The notes under the pieces: model-generated
Told to the model about the DNA's origin: nothing
The model's database searches: none
What the model saw: only the letters and a program-made list of their open reading frames with translations
In this document: in pieces, positions 24,650 through 36,264 of the stretch
Layout of the letters: each line of letters begins with the position of its first letter
How positions within the stretch are numbered: position 1 is the stretch's first letter
Translations under genes and position numbers: made by a program
Assembly: GCA_965153455.1 (NCBI GenBank)
Contig: OZ234499.1
Span: 14,194,271 to 14,258,270 of the forward strand
Origin: Sphagnum compactum
Taxonomy: Eukaryota; Bryophyta; Sphagnopsida; Sphagnales
Direction: 5' to 3'
DNA length: 64,000 nucleotides

Positions 24650-26850
24650 TTCACTATCTATCCATGAGCCGGGTCGAGCAAGCTAGCTTTGGAAGCAGAG
24701 ATCCAAATGCTAAAATTTGAGGAACACCAAGGAGAGAGTTCAACAAAATTCTTGCATTCCATTGCTGGAATGCCATGCTTTTGGGACTTTCAGATCATTC
24801 TGTCAACCAAATGCAAAACCTAATCTGTGCTTGAAGCTTGAAGGAACAAAAGAGGGCTTGTGAAAATGGAGGAATTCGTTGCCAAATGAGTTCTGGAAGT
24901 GGAAATTGGGAAATTTTTGTGGGCTAGGTACTGTTCTCAGAACACCTCATGTCCATTCCCTAGTTCATCAGGCTTTCTTACATCCTTTGCAGTCCTAAAA
25001 CAAAAACCTTGAGAGAGAGAGGAATAAGTGGCACCCCAAAAGATGATGAGAAATACCTCAGCAGGATGTTGTTCATAGACTGCGAAAACAATAACTGGCG
25101 CCCACAAGTATGCCATCACAACCTGACAGTGACTCTAATTTCAAGGTTGTGGGTTCCAGATTTCTGGTTACAGATTTCTTGGTTGCACGTCTCTAGAGCA
25201 TGACCTGTGAGGGCAGCATGTCTTCCACACTAGCATGACAATTGCACTAGCGCCTTTGTAGAAGTTGAAGGCATTGGTGTTCTGATCCAGGCTACACCAC
25301 ACCCACTCTCTCTGCACATGTTTCAGCACTTCCTATGCAACTGTCTTCCAACAAAATGCTGCCATACTCACACCTCAGTATGGCTTTGGTATGTACAGAT
25401 ATCCTCCATTTCTTACAACCATGCTTTGCAAGCAATGTTGAGTAACTCAGAAGGAACAAAAAAAACCCAATGACTTCTTGTTTGCTTGGAGCCATAAACA
25501 CCTCAACATCTTGGTGAAGGATTGCACTCCATGGTGTAACTCCAAAAATATGTTCATCAAACCTTGCTGCTCTGTACCTTTTTCATTGAGGCTTGGACAA
25601 TTTTCAAAATAAGCATGTCCCTTTTCCTGAATCCACTCTTGTTCAATCCCTGTCATTTTGCAACTTGTGAGCTTGAATATCAAGTTTTGAGCCACAACTT
25701 GGTGCATTATTTTGGGACACACAACATCAAACATCCAATCCCTGTGAGGGTAAGGTGGGAAAGTTTTGAGCATGAGCACAGTGGGTACCAGAAATGGTGG
25801 CAACTTGAACAGTGAGGTTCCAAACCTGCTTCAGTGGTGAAACATGTGCTTCCCAAATTATCATAGTCAGCAAAGCTGCCTCACAAGCCTGACTATTATG
25901 GTTGCATCTTGACTTGTGGCCTGTCTCAATATCACAATCCTTCTGCTGCCATATGACCTTAACAATTCCATCCATCACAAGCAGCCTTCACAAATTTCCA
26001 CCAAGAATAAAAACTTCTGGATGTTTTGCTTGATGTTTCTGCAACAAAAAAGTTCAAAGATTTGACTAGGAGCTTCTACTAAAGGATGTCCTCCGTCAGT
26101 TAGTAGCATGAATCCTTCCAAAAGACTAAGGTTGACAAAGGACAGGTCAAGGGGATTAACAATCCTGCTACCTCCCTCATATAACACTCTATTTCCTCCA
26201 ATTGCAGCAATGTAAGCTATTTAATTTGAACAAAAAATGGACATGTTGGTAGCCTACCTTTCAATGGTTCCTGACTGAAAGTGCGATTGCTTTTGTCCAT
26301 AAAGGGTGCAGCAGCAGCAGAACCCAAGACGCCCTTTTACAATGCCTGGACAAGTTACGAAATGTTCAACCTGGACACAAATCTTATCTGGACAACATGT
26401 CCACACAGACACAAAGTTGGAGCTACTGTAACAATATTGCAAGAGTTCATCAAATTAAACTATAAAATCACCGTATAGGTAGCAAGAATCGAGGCCATGT
26501 TAACAGCGACAATGCCCATCTAGATGGTGCAATCTTCAAATGAGTCAACAGGCTTCAAAGGTGGACCCTCGACAGAAACTTTTGGGCAATCTTTCCTCTG
26601 ACTTCTAAATGTACCCAAACTCTGACAAAATATGGCAAAACTGAATGGGTTGAAAGGGCATCAGAATTCTAGACCAAAATGAGCACTGGTCTAGGTGATG
26701 AACCCATTTGAACTGAAACTTTGAAACCCCTGCTAAATACTCATCTATAGGGGGTGGAAACATCACATGTCACTGAAAGAAGGGCACCCAAGGCAGATTG
26801 CAATTTTTAGATGATCTTATGAATAAATACTCAATTGCAAGGAAGCACAA
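24650..26850 (-). other. Unassigned region with coding-like fragments
   Basis: GC content is intermediate and several minus-strand fragments look coding but do not join. One, about 26187-25975, reads Gly-Gly-Ser-Arg-Ile-Val-Asn-Pro-Leu-Asp and then a Leu-rich stretch. Another, about 25803-25447, follows it. A fragment flanked by plausible acceptor and donor sites lies near 26442-26260. I recognise no family. Explanations are a decayed gene, transposon relics, or UTR sequence of TIM44, whose stop is at 26900. Confidence 0.25.
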
Positions 26851-26858
26851 GCCTGATC

Positions 26859-26876
26859 GGGGGGGGGGGGGGGGGG
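26859..26876 (+). repeat. Homopolymer run of 18 G
   Basis: An uninterrupted G18 lies just beyond the TIM44 stop codon, so it is C18 in the TIM44 sense strand, within the expected 3' UTR. Homopolymers this long are prone to length error in sequencing. Confidence 0.9.
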
Positions 26877-26899
26877 CACCACTTGCAACTATGTGAAAC

Positions 26900-29800
26900 C
26901 TATATTAAAGCCTGAATGCCTAGTTGCTGCATCTCTCTTAGCTTCCAGCGTCTGTGGACATCAAATTCTTGCATCTCTCCGTGCAGAACTTGTTGCATTG
27001 CCCATGCATAGTGCACAGTGTGAATTTCATCCTGCAATGAAGCATCGACAGCATCAGGAGTGTGACATAGCAAGACAGTGAATCTGCAGATGTAGTTATG
27101 TGTTTTTAATGGTAAAATGAACACCTTTGCTCCTTCTGTAATGTTGCCATCTCTGTCCCGTACACAATAGATCTGCTGTGTTTGGAACTGATGGACCACA
27201 CAACATGTACACATATTAGTGTAGGTCCTTGCAACCCCTTTCGTGAGTATCAGAACCCCTACTTCTGTCTGCAGTTTCAGCTGGTTGTGTGCCATTGAAC
27301 ATTTTTGTTTCACTCTTGCCTCCTAAATCAATATCTACTCAGATCAGATTGATGCTAATGCTTACCTTTCCAACAGAATTAAGTTTCTGAAGATTCCACA
27401 TCCCACACTCTTGGCATTCTCTATTGCAACCAGCAGCCCATACATGGATGTAGCATACAAGTGATGTGAACCTATTTCCAGTGTTTTCACACCGATGCAA
27501 ATAGTCAACAATATGCAAATGCTAGAGGGAGGATTTTGATACTCACAGCAACAATAATTATGGGGTAGTTTCCCAGCAGTTTGATATCCTTGACCTCAGC
27601 ATCTGAAATGTGCAGAATCTGTTCCAGTACACAACAGTAAAACCTAATGTGAGGAGAAACAACAATGAACAAAAACCATGGAAAAAGGAACAGAAATGAC
27701 AATATATTGATGTTTTAGAAGTTTTCACCTTGTTATCTAAGAAAATTCCTTGGGTCTCTAGTGCTCGCCGCTCAGCCTGACAACGTTCAACCACCTCCCT
27801 ACTACACCTTTGTCGCAAAGTATTCAAATCACCCTGCCCCACAATCAAATCAATGTTGGCTCAAAAGTCTCTCGGTAAAAATACCTGCTACTCTACAGGG
27901 CAGTAACTTGATGCAGCCTAGCTAAGAAAATACCAGTGACAAGGTAATATGCAACAGATAAAAAATCAGAGGCCCACAGCACCTACATCTGTTAATTGCA
28001 ACAAGAACCCATGAATACCGTAGTACCTTGGTGGCTTCAGCACAAATTAAATTATTTTTAATTTTCACGAATTTTTCAAAAAAAAAGCTTATTATGCCAA
28101 ATAATTCAAAATTTATGGTCAGACTCAAACCTAGCCCTCTCCAGTATAGTACAAGTTCATGTGAACAGTCCAACCAGGAAGACAACTGAAAACTTTTGGT
28201 AGTGAAGGTAGTTATATTATATTTACTTTATACCTGAAAACTAAGCTGCTGAATTGAAACTCCCAAAATATATTAATTATTCGGCAGATTACTGCCGAAT
28301 CTGCCAAGGTACTACTGTACATGTGTGTGGGATTATCATGTGCATTATTCTAGGCCCTGCTAGACTATTACCTTAAGGTATGCTTGAAGGACTGGCCTGA
28401 TGTCTTCTTGCACCTCCAAAATGAACTCAGTAATTGAAAAGGACCTGTTCCACAGCAACCATGAATGGAGAATTTAGATTGGAAGTATTTTAAACAAGGA
28501 TCTCCCATCTGACATGAGAGTGACATTGGGCTACCATTCACAACACCATTCACTCTCACTCATTAAGGCATCGAACTAGAGGTTCAGAATCCTACCAGAA
28601 CCAGAACTGGAACTGGACTGTACCACTGCACTGTGCTGAAACCAGAGTTGGAAATGGAAATGGGTTACGATCCCTTTTAACTAGGCTCAGGATTTCTGGG
28701 CAAGTAGGCACACTTTTCCCAAGAAACAAAAGCACAAGGTAGGCCCTACTGAAAATGTTTCAGGCAGGTGGCCACTTTTACTTGATTGTACAAAACTAGG
28801 ACTTCAGAACCTTTTTATCTTGGACCATGTGTAATGTAGGTGGAACCGGACATAACTCCAAAGCACACCAGCATTTGAAATTTGAGAAAACAACAGATGT
28901 ATTACAGATGTTGAAGAATTGTTCTAAACCAAATGTTTTACAGATTTAAAGAATTGTTCTAGAAACTGCAATGGAGGTTCAATCAATAAAAAGATATGCC
29001 AGAATGGGAACAACAGGTTCTTTCAAAACCAAGAACTGGATAACACTGATTCAGACCCATTCAAGGCATCACAAACTTGCCCCCAAACTGAAGATGTGTT
29101 GAATCAGTACTGGAGTCTTGCATATACAGCAGGCTACAATCTGTAGATCATGTTGTGATATTAAGTTAAGCAGTGTTAAGACCACACAGGGCACACACAG
29201 TGTAAATGCATGTCAATAGTACTAACTCAATAAGGGTCAAATTGTGATGAGAGCCAGGTCCACCCCAGTCCAAATCAAAGTACAATCTAAGGTGGAACTA
29301 AACTCACGGATCATTGTGTCGAATCTCCCGCATAGCCACAGCTGTGGCAGTCTCACCAAAAATTGACTCATTTAGGCTGCAACCATACAAGATTTAAATA
29401 GGCTCAGCACAATACAAAGCATGTGCCATAGACAGAGGAAAGGGTTTGACTTCAATTGGTGAACAAAGTAGAAGAACCAAAGGATTAAACAGAGGACTTC
29501 GGAATTTGGTGGGTTACAAAGACCCAGGAAGATACACATGTAAACGTCTACTACATGTTTTCTAATGTGCTAGACACACAGCACAGCAATGAACTTGTAA
29601 CAGACTCATCAAGAAAGACTATAGTAAAACTTACTCTTGTATTTTGTGGACAACAGGACTGTCACTGGTCTCCCATCTTTCCCGCAAATCCTCTGCAAGC
29701 TGTGACCATATGAATCAACACTGGAGTCTTCAATATAAGCAGAAGCCACTCATATCCATGACAAATGTACCATGAGCACATGAACACAGGATTAAACAAT

Positions 29801-32124
29801 CAGGTAAAAATCAGAACTGAACATCCTACATTCACCAGAATGGAAACAAAAAAACCAACAACATGGGAAGGCAGTATCAGACATCTCACAAACATACCCA
29901 AGGAAGGTCTCCTAAGATTCTAGGTTCATGAGACAAAGTAGAGAAATGAAAGCAACAAGAAGCTTACTTCTTGTCCTTTTGTGACCACAGGGTGCTCCTT
30001 CACAGTTCTGAGCCGCCTAAATGCTGGATGTGCCCGGGCCTACAGTCCAATAACAGTCTTAGCCTCTCACAAGATTTAACAGCATGGAAGGTGTTAGATC
30101 ATTGCAAGTAGATAGTTTCCAAACAAAAAGTCCCACAGATCAGTTTACTGTGATTTGCTGGAAAGCAAAAACAATTTGTCTACATGAGGCAGCTTACAAA
30201 CATCAGATCGATTTGGCTAAAGTGGAGAACAAGAGGCCAGAAAAGCAACCAAGAAAAGAAAGGAGATGACTGGCATACAATTTCTTCCTCAATACCTTTT
30301 CTTTCAAAGTCTCCCATCGCTTTTCCCAGCCAGTTGTCTTTTTCACAACAGGCACAACAGCAGTCACCTCTGTGTTCTCAGCTGGTGGTGGTCCTGTATC
30401 AGGAGCACCTCTGGCTTTTCTCCTTGGCCGAGTGTTGCTCAATTCTTCCCTCAGAAATGAGTAACTTGTCTTAATTGAGTCTACAACCTTTGCCTCCCTC
30501 ACTTTCTGAAATGCAGCATGAGCAGAAGCTGTAGCAGTCTGAAGACCTTGACTCACAGTAGTATAAACAGTCTTTCCTGCAGCTGCAGCGAAGGACTCTC
30601 CAGTCTGAGCTGAAGATTCCCCTGCCCCTTCTGCTGTACTGTTTGAGGACTTTGCTGTATGAGCAGCACCCTGGTTTCCCTCAGAATTAGAGGAAGAGCT
30701 TTGTACCCCTTCTGAACTTGTTGTGGTCCCACCAGAGATATTCTCCTGAAATTTTGTTGAAGCATCTGGTAGCAATATTGTAAAAGGAAGAACTCATTCA
30801 CAACCTTTGAAATAAAGGACTCCAGCCACATGGTAGCTACTGATCACATAGAGAGCTCTCCCACTTGAAGGCAAAAAGACAACCCAAGTGCAGTTTTTTG
30901 GCAGCCTTCAAAAAAGGAATAACAAGCAAATAGCACCTGATGTATGCTCTCCATTGCCAAATTTCAAGGACTCCACACCCTCCTTGACCTGTAAAACAAT
31001 GGCAACATTGACAATAAACAAACAACATAGTCAGCCAAGGAAAAGCATGAAAACAAGCATACAACTGTGGGGCATTTCCATTTTGCAGTCAAGTATGCTA
31101 CACCCTACAACTGTTGGAAGATTGCAGAGAATCCTCCATGACAACACTTTGAACACAATATGACACTGAGTGCAGTAATAGCCTAATGAGCATTGCTCAT
31201 AAAGTGTCAGACCTTCACCTTTGTCACATGAAAAGCAGTGACTAGCTGCCATGAATACACAGACTTCATCAGCAACCGACTGTGGGTGTAGATAGGTAAA
31301 TAACCCGCAAAACATTTCAGGCAAACTATGATACAAAATCTGTGTCCTGAATTTTCTGTTGCATTTCTGGAATCAACAAGAAGAGTTGTTATGTCAGCTA
31401 GCACTCAAGAGACATAGCTAACCAAAAGAGTCAATAGTAATCCTTATTCAAGCAAGCTGCAACAAGCTTGTCAGGGTGAGATTCATTCCATTTCAGCTTG
31501 CCCCTGTCACAAGCAAGCATCTAAACCTAAAGGAAAATGTATGCACTCATCATATCTGTGAGGGAGTCCATATCTCTTGATTAAAAATGTGGCACAGAAG
31601 GAGCCAAACAGCATGGGAGGGCCACTGGTTTGCAAGAAACAACACCGCGAAAGAGCTTCTGAAAACCGTTCACCCTAGAGAAGTATGAGATTGTGAATTC
31701 ATTTAGTACGTATGCCCTTGAGCTTCTTCAAGTCCTACACCTCGGTGTTCCAAATCCTCTGCCAGAATAGCACATTCCATTTACAGCTAAGACCTAATCC
31801 AAGCTGCCATGCACCACCCTGAGCAACAACGATTCTTCCGAAAAAGACCAACACACCTGGGATACGGTAGTGCAAAAAGAAAAGAAAAGGAACCTGCGTC
31901 CATTTAGCAGCCATTTGGTCGCTCAGGGCACGAGAATGCACCCCTTTGTTGCACCACACTTGCGCCCCGGACACTGCTCGATTCCTCGCCATCGAGTGGT
32001 CGCAGTGCCCCGATCCATCTGCGACTAGTCCACTTCCAGCTTGAATCGGTGAGAGAGACCATGCAAGGGCAGAGCGACGTGATCTTCCGACCAGTCGCGC
32101 GACAGCCACGACCGATCTCGACAT
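26900..32124 (-). CDS. TIM44: Mitochondrial inner-membrane translocase subunit TIM44 (multi-exon; middle part unresolved)
   Basis: TIM44 anchors mtHsp70 to the TIM23 channel and drives preprotein import into the matrix. Resolved exons (minus, 5' to 3'): 32124-31894 (presequence, tentative), 30988-30937, 30765-30296, 30039-29968, 29699-29635, 29376-29308, 28444-28372, 27833-27729, 27618-27547, 27187-27125, 27031-26900. From 30988 on, phases match throughout. Family landmarks include Trp-Glu-Lys-Arg-Trp-Glu-Thr-Leu-Lys-Glu-Lys, His-Pro-Val-Val-Thr-Lys-Gly-Gln-Glu, Trp-Glu-Thr-Ser-Asp-Ser-Pro, Phe-Gly-Glu-Thr-Ala-Thr-Ala, Leu-Asp-Asn-Lys-Ile-Leu-His-Ile and Ile-Tyr-Cys-Val-Arg-Asp, ending in Gln-Ala-Leu-Ile. 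The 77-residue first exon is Arg/Ser/Ala-rich, as a mitochondrial presequence should be. Between 31893 and 30989 the expected charged coiled-coil exons (about 80 residues) could not be identified, so the first exon's membership is inferred. The Ser/Gly/Thr-rich linker in exon 30765-30296 is long. Confidence 0.9.
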
Positions 32125-32195
32125 CTCTGCAGTGCAACGCAAGTGCGAAACTCCACAGATCTCAAGCAAAAACACCCGCACAGCACTCTATGGTA

Positions 32196-32212
32196 TTAGG
32201 GTTAGGGTTAGG
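32196..32212 (+). promoter_or_regulatory. Telomere-like (telo-box-like) tract upstream of TIM44
   Basis: TTAGGGTTAGGGTTAGG lies 72 bases upstream of the proposed TIM44 start codon and reads as CCTAACCC repeats on the TIM44 strand. Plant telo-boxes (AAACCCTA) are common in promoters of translation and organelle-biogenesis genes. This one has the six-base TTAGGG spacing rather than the usual plant TTTAGGG. Regulatory function is inferred. Confidence 0.45.
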
Positions 32213-32219
32213 CCTCATG

Positions 32220-32251
32220 CGCAAACGTGAGGGATACCTCACGCGTTTGCG
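32220..32251. promoter_or_regulatory. Imperfect inverted repeat in the TIM44 promoter
   Basis: Left arm CGCAAACGTGAGG (32220-32232) pairs with right arm CCTCACGCGTTTGCG (32237-32251) around a four-base spacer, with two extra bases in the right arm. It lies directly beside the telomere-like tract and about 96 bases from the proposed start codon. It could bind a dimeric factor or form a hairpin. ACGTG within the left arm resembles a bZIP/bHLH core. Confidence 0.5.
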
Positions 32252-32319
32252 TCTCTTGCTTCCTCAATTCAGCGGCAGGTTTTTGCGCAATTTCCAAAGA
32301 CAAAGTCGTTGATACATGC

Positions 32320-34240
32320 GCCCCAGTCCGAGGAACTTTTCAATAAGGAAATCAAGAGATTGTGCAGCAGTGGGCATCGAGGAAAACATGTACTACGCGA
32401 GAGAAACATCCTTGCATCCAGAAGAAGGTGACGCTGTACAGGGCAGTGAAAGAAAATACATGAGCTGCCGTGCAATGAGGTTGCAGTCAGTGCACAACAC
32501 TGGTACGCACAAGCATTGCGAGTGGTGAAGAATCGGTCTATCTTCAAGCATGGTAAGCATGCTCATCACCGCATTCTCCACTCATCTTGTAATCCAGTAA
32601 ACCTGACACAAGTGCACAATGCTAGAGCTGCAAATTCCTTCTTGATGGTGGTGGACGCATGAGTACACTCACAACTTCAGGCAACTGGATGGAAGGCTCT
32701 TGACAAAGTCTGAATATGCGGGCATAGTCACAAGCCAGGTGCTTTTCAAAGCTCCGTGGATATGTTGTAGCACTCTATATTGTGACAATCACCTCTCTGG
32801 TAAATGTACCTCAAAAGGGTTTGGTGCTGGATCTCATTTTGCAGCCGAGAAAGTGTTATGATGTTCAAGAGTTTCAGTCAATTTTGCCATTCCAAGCTGT
32901 GATTCTTGCAAGTAAAGAAATCTGAGCACTGGTTCTTTTGCAGATGATCATACGAGGAATCTGCGAAGCCATCCATCGCTGCAGTAACAGGCTCTCGAAT
33001 TCTTTTCCAAATCCAAGTTGGGCACATCAAAGGTTTCAAGAGCAGATCCTAATGCTAAACTCTTTGAGCATGAATCCAAATCCTTCTGTCAGAGAAGCAG
33101 GATACTCTAGCACACAAGTACTTGAAAGGTGGTAAAAGATATCAGATCTGCCCACTTGAAATTTCCAGATTGTGGGATGCCCAGAAATGATACTGAGCAA
33201 ACAGACTTGGTTCTCAAGGAGCATGAAAGAGAGCATTTGATGTTTTATGGGACTCTGTATTGCTTACTTGCTGATCAGGAGCACAGATACAGAATCCAGG
33301 TTTGATATCTTACAGATTCTGTATTGCTTCTTTTGCTGATCAGGATCACAGACACAGAAACCCAACAGTAGTCTAGGAGATTCATCAGAAAAAAAGTGAC
33401 TTGACTCTCACCATACTTATTCCCAAGAGCTTGTTGAATTCTGAATTCTCATTCCTTTTCCTGACTTCCATCTCCATTGATTGATTGCACACAAAGGAGT
33501 CTTTGGTCTTGGTCACCAATCCAAAGTGCTTCTAGTTTTTATGTGAGTTGATTTCTTCTCAAACGCTACATGTTTGGTGGAAGAGAGTGCAAGAGTGTTA
33601 GATAATTGATTTACAAGTGGTACCTTGCTTGGTTGCCTAGCAAGGATGGTAAGAGTTGGTGTCATATTGCAGAAATGAGTTGGAAGTTTTCAACCAAGAG
33701 GTCCACAGATACTAACTCTGTGTTGGTCCCTCCCTTTGCTTCAAAACAACCTAGAGCTGGACTAGCTTGGTTGAAGGCTTCTCAGACTGCACAGATGCAG
33801 ATTGATGGTTTGCTTTTGTATCAGCATTCATTGGAGTATCATGTTCTTTAATTTCAGAAACGAAAGACAAAAGCTTAAGAATGGCAACTTGGCTACAAAG
33901 AATTCTGTTTACAACTTGCTGGAGAATGCTACCAGCAAGAGTTTTGAGTCAATTGGTGATGATCAGTTCTGTATGAGGAGAAGCTCAGGTATATGTACAG
34001 GAATTTTTGAGCTTCACAAAGTCAAGCTGGATTGCAAGCTTTTGCAATTGGTAATCCCATGATCTTCAAGCTCTGCACTAACCTTTGGCCTTGAATCTGT
34101 TTTTTTCTCGTTACAGACATTGTAGAGATTTGTCCTCTTTGAATGATTGCTCATGAGGAGGAGTAGCAGCAATATGTCCCCATTCCTTGCAGGAGGAGTA
34201 GGAGCAATGTGTCCCCTCTCTGCAGATCTGATAGGTCTGG
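32320..34240. other. Region between TIM44 and the SHIPPO gene; possible plus-strand exons near 33.6-34.0 kb
   Basis: GC content is gene-like. A plus-strand segment 33859-33989 sits between a good acceptor (TTTAATTTCAG) and a donor (GTATAT). It is open in one frame, encoding about 43 hydrophilic residues including Asn-Leu-Leu-Glu-Asn-Ala-Thr-Ser-Lys-Ser-Phe-Glu-Ser-Ile. An open frame at 33606-33851 precedes it. I recognise no family and could not find a start or the other exons. A small direct duplication (33251 and 33315, period 64) lies upstream. Possibly a small lineage-specific gene or a non-coding RNA. Confidence 0.25.
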
Positions 34241-34247
34241 TAACTAC

Positions 34248-35018
34248 TTAGCTTCTTTCTGCAACTGTGAAGGAAGATGCTCGTTTCCCTGCTGCACCCT
34301 CTTGATATGCAGCAGCAGCAGCAGCAGCAGATCCTGGATTGACATCTTTTGCAAGCAATTTGGATTTGTGGGAATTGATACTGTAAGCAGGTCCTGCAAA
34401 CTGAGTTCTGCAGTTATAAGATCCAGGTCCTGGGGTTCGATCTACAGGAGCAATGGGTCTTGCTGATCCAAAGCTGAAAGAAGGTGCAGATGCTGTGATT
34501 GTCGATCTCCCAAATGATGAACTGTTGTATCCTGTACTTCCAGCATGCTGATGATGATGATGATCACCTCCTGTAGTAGTTCTGTAAGAGGAAGAGATTC
34601 CTCCAGATTGAGTATCTTTAACAAGATTGTAAGCACCTGGGCCAGGGCTACTGTAATGGGTACTTGAACTTGATGTGTTGCTGGAACGTCCACCCATGGA
34701 AAAAGATGGTGCAGATGTTTTTGTAAATGAGGAGCTTTCAAGATTGTAAGAACCAGGACCTGGACCTGATGATCTTGCAGTTTTGGCTGTTTCTCGAACA
34801 CCCAGAGAAAATGAAGGTCCGCGTGCTTTGGTATCATAGGTAGCATCATAGGAACCAGGACCTCTCTGCCATGTTTCATTCCTCTTGGGAGTTAGCTTAC
34901 AACCCATGGAGTATGAAGGTCCAGAGGGAGCCATACTTGAGGAATTGAATGTGGAGATGGATCGAGTTGTGGAGCCATTGTTGTCAGCCTTGGCCCACTT
35001 GCTCCGTGCTGCACTCAT
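34248..35018 (-). CDS. SHIPPO/STPGR-repeat protein (ODF3/CIMAP-like), probable sperm-flagellum microtubule protein, 256 aa
   Basis: Proteins with Pro-Gly-Pro-Gly-x-Tyr repeats (SHIPPO-1/ODF3, STPGR family) associate with axonemal or cortical microtubules; in animals several are sperm-tail proteins. Here four repeats are visible: Arg-Gly-Pro-Gly-Ser-Tyr-Asp (52-58), Gly-Pro-Gly-Pro-Gly-Ser-Tyr-Asn (85-92), Ser-Pro-Gly-Pro-Gly-Ala-Tyr-Asn (124-131) and Thr-Pro-Gly-Pro-Gly-Ser-Tyr-Asn (195-202). They alternate with the partner motif Pro-Ser-Phe-Ser-x-Gly (34, 68, 104, 179). The protein is Ser-rich with a His cluster (153-158) and a seven-Ala run (231-237). The start is the ATG at 35018; the frame stays open upstream without another ATG, so an additional 5' exon is possible. 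It is divergent from the PTPDC1-like gene. Such genes are expected only in plants with motile sperm. Confidence 0.85.
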   Translation of the reverse strand: MSAARSKWAKADNNGSTTRSISTFNSSSMAPSGPSYSMGCKLTPKRNETWQRGPGSYDATYDTKARGPSFSLGVRETAKTARSSGPGPGSYNLESSSFTKTSAPSFSMGGRSSNTSSSSTHYSSPGPGAYNLVKDTQSGGISSSYRTTTGGDHHHHQHAGSTGYNSSSFGRSTITASAPSFSFGSARPIAPVDRTPGPGSYNCRTQFAGPAYSINSHKSKLLAKDVNPGSAAAAAAAYQEGAAGKRASSFTVAERS

Positions 35019-36264
35019 TGTTGTGTTTTTCTTGTGAACAGACTCACAAAGCTGCCATTGCTGCAGTGAAACAGACAATGCTGCTGGTCATGCATATTGT
35101 GTTTGACATTACAGAGATTCTGAAGTTAGAGATGCAGATGAGCAACTGTCTCAATGGACAGAATTTCTGAGGTTAGAAGAAGATGTGATCTTCAGAAGAT
35201 CTGATACAAGAAATCAGACATCAATTGTGCATGCATGAAACCCAAGAAACTTCAAGACACAAGAAACAATGGATCATCCAACTCCACAAATGTAATCTAC
35301 TATGTATGTACATGTGTCGAGATAAAGGAAGGAGCATGAGAGGGGAGTGGGGGAGACAAATGTGGGGAGGTGAAGATAGGGATGACAGAAAAAGACAGAA
35401 GAGAGAAGAAGAATAAGGGGTGTGGTGGGGGTTGGGGAGGGGAGAAGGCAGTTGAAGTCGGCTGAAGCATGACAGTTGAGAGAACCCATTTGGATCTCAG
35501 ATGAAGAACCTTGAAGAAGCTGATTACTACTGCTAAGCAGCAGCACTCTGTCACTATGATCTTCTTCATCCAGGAGAAGGAGGAGGAGAATCACACCCAT
35601 ATTCCACAGATCCCAGCAACCACATCTTTGATTCCTTTGGGCCTTTTCCAACTGCCCAAATGGTCCCTTCACACTTCCCACTCCAGGTGGTGCTTCTTTC
35701 TTCTCACAGTCCCTTCATCTGAGCATACCCATCCTGTTTTGCTACACACATCTCCTACCCATCAGTCTCATGTGTATTTCCTTTCACTCAGTTTTGGTCA
35801 CAAACATGAAGTCTTGGTGGTCTTCATCTTCTTCTTTGTGCAGTTCAGATTACAGTCAGGTTTTTAAAAACTTAATGATCAGAAAAGGGGCATTTGCTTG
35901 ATGAGGTTTGATGATAGATTTCTGGAATTGAAGATAATAGTAGTGATTGGTTTTCTGATGACCATCATGATCATCCTTAGTTTGGAAAAGCTGGAAGAAT
36001 TGAAGCTCAATAGGTTCTGTGCAAACCATGGAAGATGTGTAGGGGGGAACAGCACCTCTGCAATGAGAGGAGCATGAACATTTTCAGCTTATGGAGCAGG
36101 TGAAAGAGTTGTCAAGGGTAGTTGAAGTTGCAAAACAAACTGGGTAGTGTTTGAAGTTGCAAAAAAAGAAAAAGAAAATAATCCAAGCCATGCACAATGC
36201 ATCAATTCTTCAGTGGCAACAGAAGAAGAATCCACCTGCATGAGAAACTGGGTGCAAACGGACC
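35019..36264. promoter_or_regulatory. Shared intergenic region between two divergent flagellum-associated genes
   Basis: About 1.25 kb separates the start codons of the SHIPPO gene (minus) and the PTPDC1-like gene (plus). It holds no convincing coding exon. Purine-rich tracts occur at 35320-35460. It must contain both 5' UTRs and both promoters; any joint control is inference. Confidence 0.5.

Noticed and set aside
34442-34879. 145-residue minus-strand frame inside the SHIPPO gene
   Set aside because: Alternative register of the Pro-Gly repeat gene; its His/Gln/Leu bias comes from the frame shift.
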